A DNA stretch of 23,918 nt, taken from assembly GCA_018398765.1 (NCBI GenBank), contig JAHBMJ010004984.1, forward strand, positions 51,972-75,889, given 5' to 3'. This DNA is from Chromera velia. Taxonomy: Eukaryota > Sar > Chromeraceae. Positions 18,925 through 23,918 of this stretch are shown one piece after another. The notes beneath the pieces were generated by a model that ran no database searches, was not told the origin of the DNA, and saw only the letters and a list, made by a program, of their open reading frames with translations. Within the stretch, counting starts at the first letter, position 1. Each line of letters opens with the position of its first letter. A program made the position numbers and the translations under genes.

Positions 18925-21475
18925 GACAAAACAAACCATTCTTTCTGTGAATCTAGTCACACCTCTCTACGAATAAAGGGATTGGAAAACCCAAAGAGCT
19001 CCCCACTTGCACCTCTCAACGCCTCTCACTCACTCACCGAGGTTCTCTCTGCCTGGTCACCTCCAGTTGGTGCTTGCACGCGGCCACTGCCCAGTAGTGC
19101 ATGCACAACTTCCCCAGACCCGAAAAGTAACGCACCCTCTCGTCCATTTCGCTCTTCATCGCCCATTCCTGGGAGGGAGAGAGGGGGGCCATAGGCGATA
19201 GAAGGAAATCGAGACAGGAGATCAGCTTTGGAAAGTGACACGTAACAAAAGAAAGTGGACTCCGATTGTCACATTCGTGCTGACGCGCGCACTGGAAATG
19301 AGGTGAAAGAAATGGAAGAGCAACGGGGAGTGTACGGAAAGAACCAAAGCTCCCTACAGTGCCTCGACAGACAGCCAAAGTATTCCGCCCATACCGCCCC
19401 TTCCCGGAAAACAAGGAGAAGAAAGAGCGACGGAGAGGAAACAGAAGGAGGGAACAATGGCGTCTCCTTTTGACTTCAAATTTCGAGCGGCATCTCTCTC
19501 TCTCTCTCTCTCTCTCTCCCTCTCTCTCTCAGTGCGTGCGTGCGGCGCTGCTGAAAGAATCAATGCAGGAAGGAACAACCAGCTAGGACATGCAAGCACA
19601 TGATCGATCTGTATGATTGCTACACGGATGGATACATGCATATCTCACAACACAGCCACCATTGCAAAAATCACCCCTTCCGACACACAAAACCAACGAA
19701 CGTACCTGCAGCATGTAAAGTGCCTCGTCCGTGACGTCCTTGTGCTTCTGCTCGAAAGTCTTCCGAAGTTTTTCCCTCCTGTCCCAGGGGAGGGACCACT
19801 CGAGCTCTCCTTCGTCATTCGCAACTACCTGAAGAAAGAAAGAGAGAAAGGAAGGAAGGAAGGAAGGAAGGAAGGGAGGAAGGAATGAAGGAGGCAGCAG
19901 ACAAAAGAAAACAAGACGCTCAGCTGTCCTGGTGCACCGGAAAGGGAACGCAAAATGTCAGACTGCATGGTCTCTTTTGCGTTCTTTGATGTCAGACAGA
20001 TGGGATTGACGAGATAAGAAGCCAACGGCATGACTGCATTGAGATAGAACAAATGCAAAGCCACTTCTTTGGGTGAAATGGGAAAGGATAGGGAGAGACA
20101 AAAGAGTAGTTCTGGATCCGGCCGCTCGTCCTTGCTCTGACATTCCTGCAGCTTCTTTCTTGGATGTCCTTTGACAGAGTGACTGACTCACGGACCTGCA
20201 AAATTTCTGTTGCCAGTTTCTCTCCGTCTGTTCTCAGTCTCACGCCCTCAGTGTAGTACTCCCTTCTGAAGTTCAAAATTTCGTCTAGACGCTCTACCAT
20301 GTTCCTCTGCATCGGTGCGTCTGGCATCATGTCGATCACCTGACGGAATCTGCATTTGTGCATTGACACGTGGGCAGAGATGAAGAACATAGAGGACAAG
20401 AATCGCGAACGACTGCCAGCCTCCTCGGCGATAAACACGGAAAGGAATGAAAGAAAATCCGTTGGGTCAACTCGGGAGGGTACAGACGAGATGGACGCGT
20501 GCACAGAAAAGTACAGATGGAGGCCGTTTACAAAAGAACACAGGCGCCTTTACGTGTAAGAGAGGAGGAAAGATGGGGTGAGGGATGGAAGAGGAGAAGA
20601 ACACGCTTGAAAACGGGGGTGCATCGGTGCTCTTGCGACTGGTTCAAAGAGAAGGGGGCGGAGGGGTAAGAATACAAAGGGGGGTGGGTATTCTTGTGTC
20701 TGATTGCAAGGAAGTAGGGGAAAGGGCGAAGTAGGAAAGGGCGGGATATTCCTGTGACTAAGGCTATTCCGGAGAGGAGCGAGCATGAACACGGATGTGC
20801 TTGCTTTTGTGACAGATTAAAAGTGAGGAGAGGGTAAGTATGAAAGGGGGGGTACCCCATGGGTGTTCTCGTGAGGGAGAAGAAAGCAAGGGGGAACCAT
20901 CAAAAGGGAGGTGCTCCTGTGAACAAGTGAATGAAATGAGAAGGCCAGACAGAAGAAATCAAAGAAGGAGACAGAGACAGGGACAGAAAGCGAGACGGCA
21001 GCGAAATGGACCTCTGTTCAAATTCGTCTTGCGAGACGACCCTCAAGTTGTTATACGTCACTCCTGCGACGTTTGCGTCCTCTGCTTCAATGAATTGCAT
21101 GATCACATTGTCCAGATCCGTCGTCTCCTGCTCTTCCTCTTTCATCTTTTCCAACTCCGCCCACTCCTCATCTGACCAAACGTAGTTATCCTTCGGCTTC
21201 AACAGTTTCTTCGGGAACTTCACCCTCTGTCCTGGCTCCAGAGGGTTTTGAGGTTCCAAAATTGTAGCAAAGTCAGCCTCCGAGGGTTCGGGGAGCGTTG
21301 TGACACTCGAGTTGAGAGCATTCTCCTCTTCGTCGACATCTGAGGCGAGGAGACGGCTGTTTGGTGCTCCTTGAGTGCGAGACACCGAACGTGAGGGTGA
21401 CGCACCGAACCCAGCAGACCTGAATGCCTCAGTGCACACCACCAAAGCGGCACTAGACTGCAGGAATCGCTGCAT
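17663..21475 (-). CDS. Unrecognised six-exon protein, 442 aa, possible organelle-targeted N-terminus
   Basis: Exons 21475-21012, 20349-20196, 19828-19706, 19168-19038, 18651-18504 and 17971-17663 join to 1329 nt ending TGA. All junctions have GT-AG borders and restore the frame (phases 2, 0, 0, 2, 0). I chose the CAG/GTCCGT donor after exon 2 because the alternative GTGAGT donor four bases downstream runs into a stop. The first 40 residues (MQRFLQSSAALVVC..., several Arg and Ser, one acidic residue) look like a mitochondrial-type presequence. An acidic linker follows, then a mostly helical, charged body with YVWSDEEWAELEKMKEEE, LEWSLPWDRREKLRK, GKLCMHYWAVAACKHQ and MGELFKRMALASRKQ. I recognise no domain. 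It could be an organellar ribosomal or respiratory-complex accessory protein, but that is a guess. Confidence 0.8.
18138..18264. repeat. (CA)n-(CATA)n-(CA)n compound microsatellite in intron 5
   Basis: Perfect CA runs at about 18138-18184 and 18222-18264 flank a (CATA)n run at 18196-18220. It lies in the last intron of the unrecognised gene (18503-17972), so the pre-mRNA carries a long (GU)n tract. The Cys-Val and His-Thr open frames across it are artefacts. Confidence 0.95.
18794..18924. repeat. Polypurine (GAAA)n tract in intron 4
   Basis: About 130 bases of almost pure A and G, mostly GAAA units with occasional GAA and an A16-17 start. On the transcribed strand it gives a long UUUC pyrimidine tract about 140 bases upstream of the exon 5 acceptor (exon start 18651). 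The lysine-rich and Phe-Leu-rich frames here are not genes. Confidence 0.95.
19493..19530. repeat. (TC)n microsatellite in intron 3
   Basis: Nearly perfect TC dinucleotide run with one CCC interruption, inside the intron between exons 3 and 4 of the unrecognised gene. Confidence 0.9.
19849..19891. repeat. (GGAA)n tetranucleotide repeat in intron 2
   Basis: GGAA units just inside intron 2. On the coding (minus) strand it is a UUCC-rich pyrimidine tract about 20 bases from the exon 3 acceptor at 19829, so it may serve as the polypyrimidine tract. Confidence 0.9.
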
Positions 21476-22650
21476 GAGAACAAACCCAAAAAGTTCTTTC
21501 TAGTCGTCAACACCCAAGATTCACGTGAGACTGATCTGCGCAAGCGAAGGCTTTCCAGACAGGTTCCCCGCACTCTAACCGCCACACTTGGGGCCGATGG
21601 AGAGGCTAGACGACGATGGTGTTCTCCCCCTGACGGCCAGCTGCACACACTTTGCAGTCGCACACCCTCTTTTACCCCAATGATCACGTCACGACTTATC
21701 AACCTATCTCAACTTGTCTCTCTGCTTCGATTTAGCTCGGCATAGCTCGGCCAGAATTTAGATCGGTCTCCAGTTTTTCAGTTTTTGCAAAAACTTGAGT
21801 TTTTTGCGCGTTAAACCTTAGAAATCGGACCTTTTACCTCAGAACTGAAAAAACAAACAGATGATCGAACTCAAAGTCTGAGTCTGACAAAGCGTAAAAT
21901 TACAGGGAACAACTTTTTTTTTTTTATTTTCACGAATTTTATAGTGGTTCCATTGATGCATGTCAATGTCTAGTCAGTTCTGAATTTAAATCTAGGCCTT
22001 TTAAGCTCAGTTGCCCTCCTCCGTGGGGGCCTGTACAGCCGTCAGCCCTCCTGCAGACACTAGCGACATTCTATTTTTCTTCCACTGTCCCGGCCTCCTG
22101 TTTCATGCACTCCTGATACAGGCGGATGCTGCTCTAATTATCGTCATCTGGAGTTTTATCTTTACTGCTCCAGCAATCTTCTCTTGTTCTGTTGAAGTTA
22201 TAGGCAATAGAATGAAGTTAGGTTTTTAGATCGAAGGCTAGTAAGAACAACATAAACTGTGATTGAGGTTTTTCTTATACATGCCGCGTCCCCGTGTATG
22301 AGGGGTGGATCTAGCCTAGTCTGTCAAAAGGTTCCGGTTCGTCCCATCTGTTTTGAATCTAGGAACACTGCTCATTGATCACTTTTACTGCGGCTTATTT
22401 CTTAAGCGGCGGTAGAGTAGAACTTGGAGAACAACGAAAAGAGGGGAGAGGCAGGGCAAAAACTTTCTAAAAGTTTGTCCCCTTGGCAAAGGCTACCCTT
22501 TGACGGCAGAGAACAACTTCAAAGAGACCCCCCCCATTAATCTGCCCCTCATTTTCTCAACCTTCTTTTCTTCCTTTCTTTTCATGCGCTTGCCCCCCCC
22601 TTTTTTTCCCTTCTTGTTTGTATACAAAGAATCAATTATAAAAGGATCGC
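21476..22650. other. Spacer between the unrecognised gene and retroelement copy 2
   Basis: Holds the presumptive promoter of the unrecognised gene (21476 to about 21800, with a TAGCTCGGC word repeated at 21733-21751) and, further right, the likely 3' untranslated region of the minus-strand retroelement. A run of twelve T at 21914-21925 would be a poly-A tract in the element's orientation and could mark its 3' end, about 725 bases past its stop codon. A plus-strand hydrophobic open frame at 22011-22229 has only a TTG start and no family resemblance, so it is not called. Confidence 0.4.
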
Positions 22651-23918
22651 TTAGTTTGCGCCCTCCGAGTTGAAAGACCCGGAGAACGCTGCGACCTCCC
22701 TACCGAGAAGGTACTCAGGCTGGAAGGGCCCTCTGGTTCCCCTCCTGCTGTGAATTGAACAGAGAAGATTTGCGGCAACGAAACGCTGTAGCGTGCAGGA
22801 AAGAACTTTATAATACCGGTCCATCAGCCTTGTCTGCACTGCCTCATCTCCCTCTCCTCCTCTCACTCTTCCGGCCCCCAACTTCGCTATCTCTTTCAAA
22901 AAACGAATTGTCCCCTCTCCTGGTCTCCCATATGTCTCAAACACAAGAGGAACAAACCGAAATCCGATTTCATGACAGATTTCACCGTACCTGTCATTTT
23001 TGACCTTCTCCATCGCCTTTGCTGCCGACCCTGCTGTTTTTGTGAATCTTTGCAGGCGGTTGGCATCAATTGAGAATGGATGGGTCACTGCGACATCTCC
23101 TAGTACGGTGTCTCCTGATGGGAGACCTGCAAGGAAATCGGGACGTTTCTGTCTCTCATTGACGAGAAGGGTGGGAGTAGACAAGCCTAACTGTCCGAAG
23201 GTTGGCTCCCTTATTACATAGCAATGACGGAGCCCCTGCAAAAGAGAGCAGAATGCATCTTTCATCTGTTCATGTCTCCACCACACTCCCCCCCCCGTGC
23301 CACAAGTCTGTGCATGCTGACCTTCATGGTCCAGCGTAGCCCCACAAGCACAGATCGGGTTCCGTTTGATTTCTGGGATGGGAAGACCCAGACGGAGACG
23401 AACGTTGGTGGTGAAAAGCATGGGAGAAATTTTTGTCCATCCAGAGGACGGCATCGCAGTGAGCCAAGCTGAAGCCCCTGTGCCTGAACAAGACTTCAAA
23501 CATGCCTTCCCTGGAGGGGACAGCGCATTCAGAAGTTGTTCTCTACGAACAAGGTGGAGGGCTTCAATCATTAAGTACTGTATCTCCCCCCTCTCATGAA
23601 TTAAGAAATCATCAATTCTCTCCTCCCACTCACTTTGCAACACCCGGGGAATATGGTTCTGTCCGAGTTCCCTCTGCACCCCCCCTCTGCAGTCCGTATA
23701 TGCCTGTGCCACTCTTTTCACCCAATGCAGGCCGGCAAAATCCGATTGTGTTGGCGTTGCAAAACCTTGATCGGTAAGCCTGCCTCTGACTGCGGCGAGG
23801 GTTTGCGCACCGCAGCCTACTAGCGCTGCCGGCGTGATATGACGGAAAAAAGGGATTCCTAACCCCCCCTGGCATAACGGGAGATAGATCTGCTCCTTCT
23901 TTTGGATCTATTCTTCTG
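22651..23918 (-). pseudogene. Retroelement copy 2: C-terminal CCHC-endonuclease part of RT protein, truncated by window edge
   Basis: The frame is open from 23907 to the TAA at 22653-22651 (418 residues), with one TAG at 23910-23908. That TAG falls where copy 1 has a tryptophan (EWGQVSEQ against EE-stop-IQKKEQ). Reading in its direction: thumb-region tail YLPLCQGGLGIPFF, SCSGTGASAWL, CX1CX9HX3C knuckle (CACGATLD...HAQTC), endonuclease core RPDFLAG...LGDVAVTHP, GFRFVPLVFETYGRP, and a conserved tail (LMDRYYKVLSCTLQRF, RGPFQPEYLLGRE). By eye about half the residues match copy 1, so the two are different subfamilies rather than recent duplicates. The RT domain itself should lie beyond the right edge. 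It may be a nearly intact copy with a single lesion in view. Confidence 0.88.

Noticed and set aside
18711-18929. Phe-Leu-Ser-rich frame resembling a membrane protein
   Set aside because: Product of the (GAAA)n tract read on the minus strand.
22011-22229. 72-residue hydrophobic plus-strand frame
   Set aside because: TTG start only, no similarity recognised, and located in likely retroelement 3' or promoter DNA.

Overview
The window is nuclear DNA of a unicellular eukaryote. It carries two recognisable eukaryotic genes (RRP36 and TOP3-alpha) and one unrecognised gene, all interrupted by spliceosomal introns of 160-660 bp, with long microsatellites and decayed non-LTR retrotransposons. GC is intermediate. 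The intron density and retroelement type would fit a free-living alveolate such as a chromerid, or another alga, but nothing here fixes the species.

Layout. All three cellular genes lie on the minus strand. From right to left: an unrecognised six-exon gene (21475 to 17663, 442 aa), DNA topoisomerase III-alpha (15620 to 11812, three exons, 1027 aa), and the ribosome-biogenesis factor RRP36 (3627 to 853, seven exons, 283 aa). Exon joins were worked out by hand from reading frame, splice sites and, for TOP3 and RRP36, continuity with conserved family motifs. In every case the junctions restore one uninterrupted frame.

Mobile DNA. Between RRP36 and TOP3 lies a plus-strand non-LTR retrotransposon remnant of about 6 kb. 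It has a reverse transcriptase, a CCHC knuckle and a restriction-enzyme-like endonuclease (the R2/CRE/NeSL-type layout). An array of 14-bp and 10-bp tandem units precedes it, and a 26-bp imperfect direct repeat brackets it. From about 6168 to 9962 it stays in one frame but contains eight nonsense codons and no frameshift. A second, diverged copy of the same element class enters from the right edge on the minus strand (23918 to 22651). Two copies of a short non-autonomous DNA transposon (MITE), each with matching terminal inverted repeats and an exact 8-bp target-site duplication, sit in opposite orientation on either side of TOP3 (10973-11186 and 16266-16516).

Working relationships. RRP36 (18S rRNA maturation) and TOP3-alpha (recombination-intermediate dissolution) are unrelated housekeeping functions. 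There is no sign of an operon-like or pathway cluster. The most distinctive observations are the new MITE family, the nonsense-only decay of the retroelement, its putative monomer-array 5' end, and unusual splice-site preferences (C at donor +3, TGCAG acceptors).
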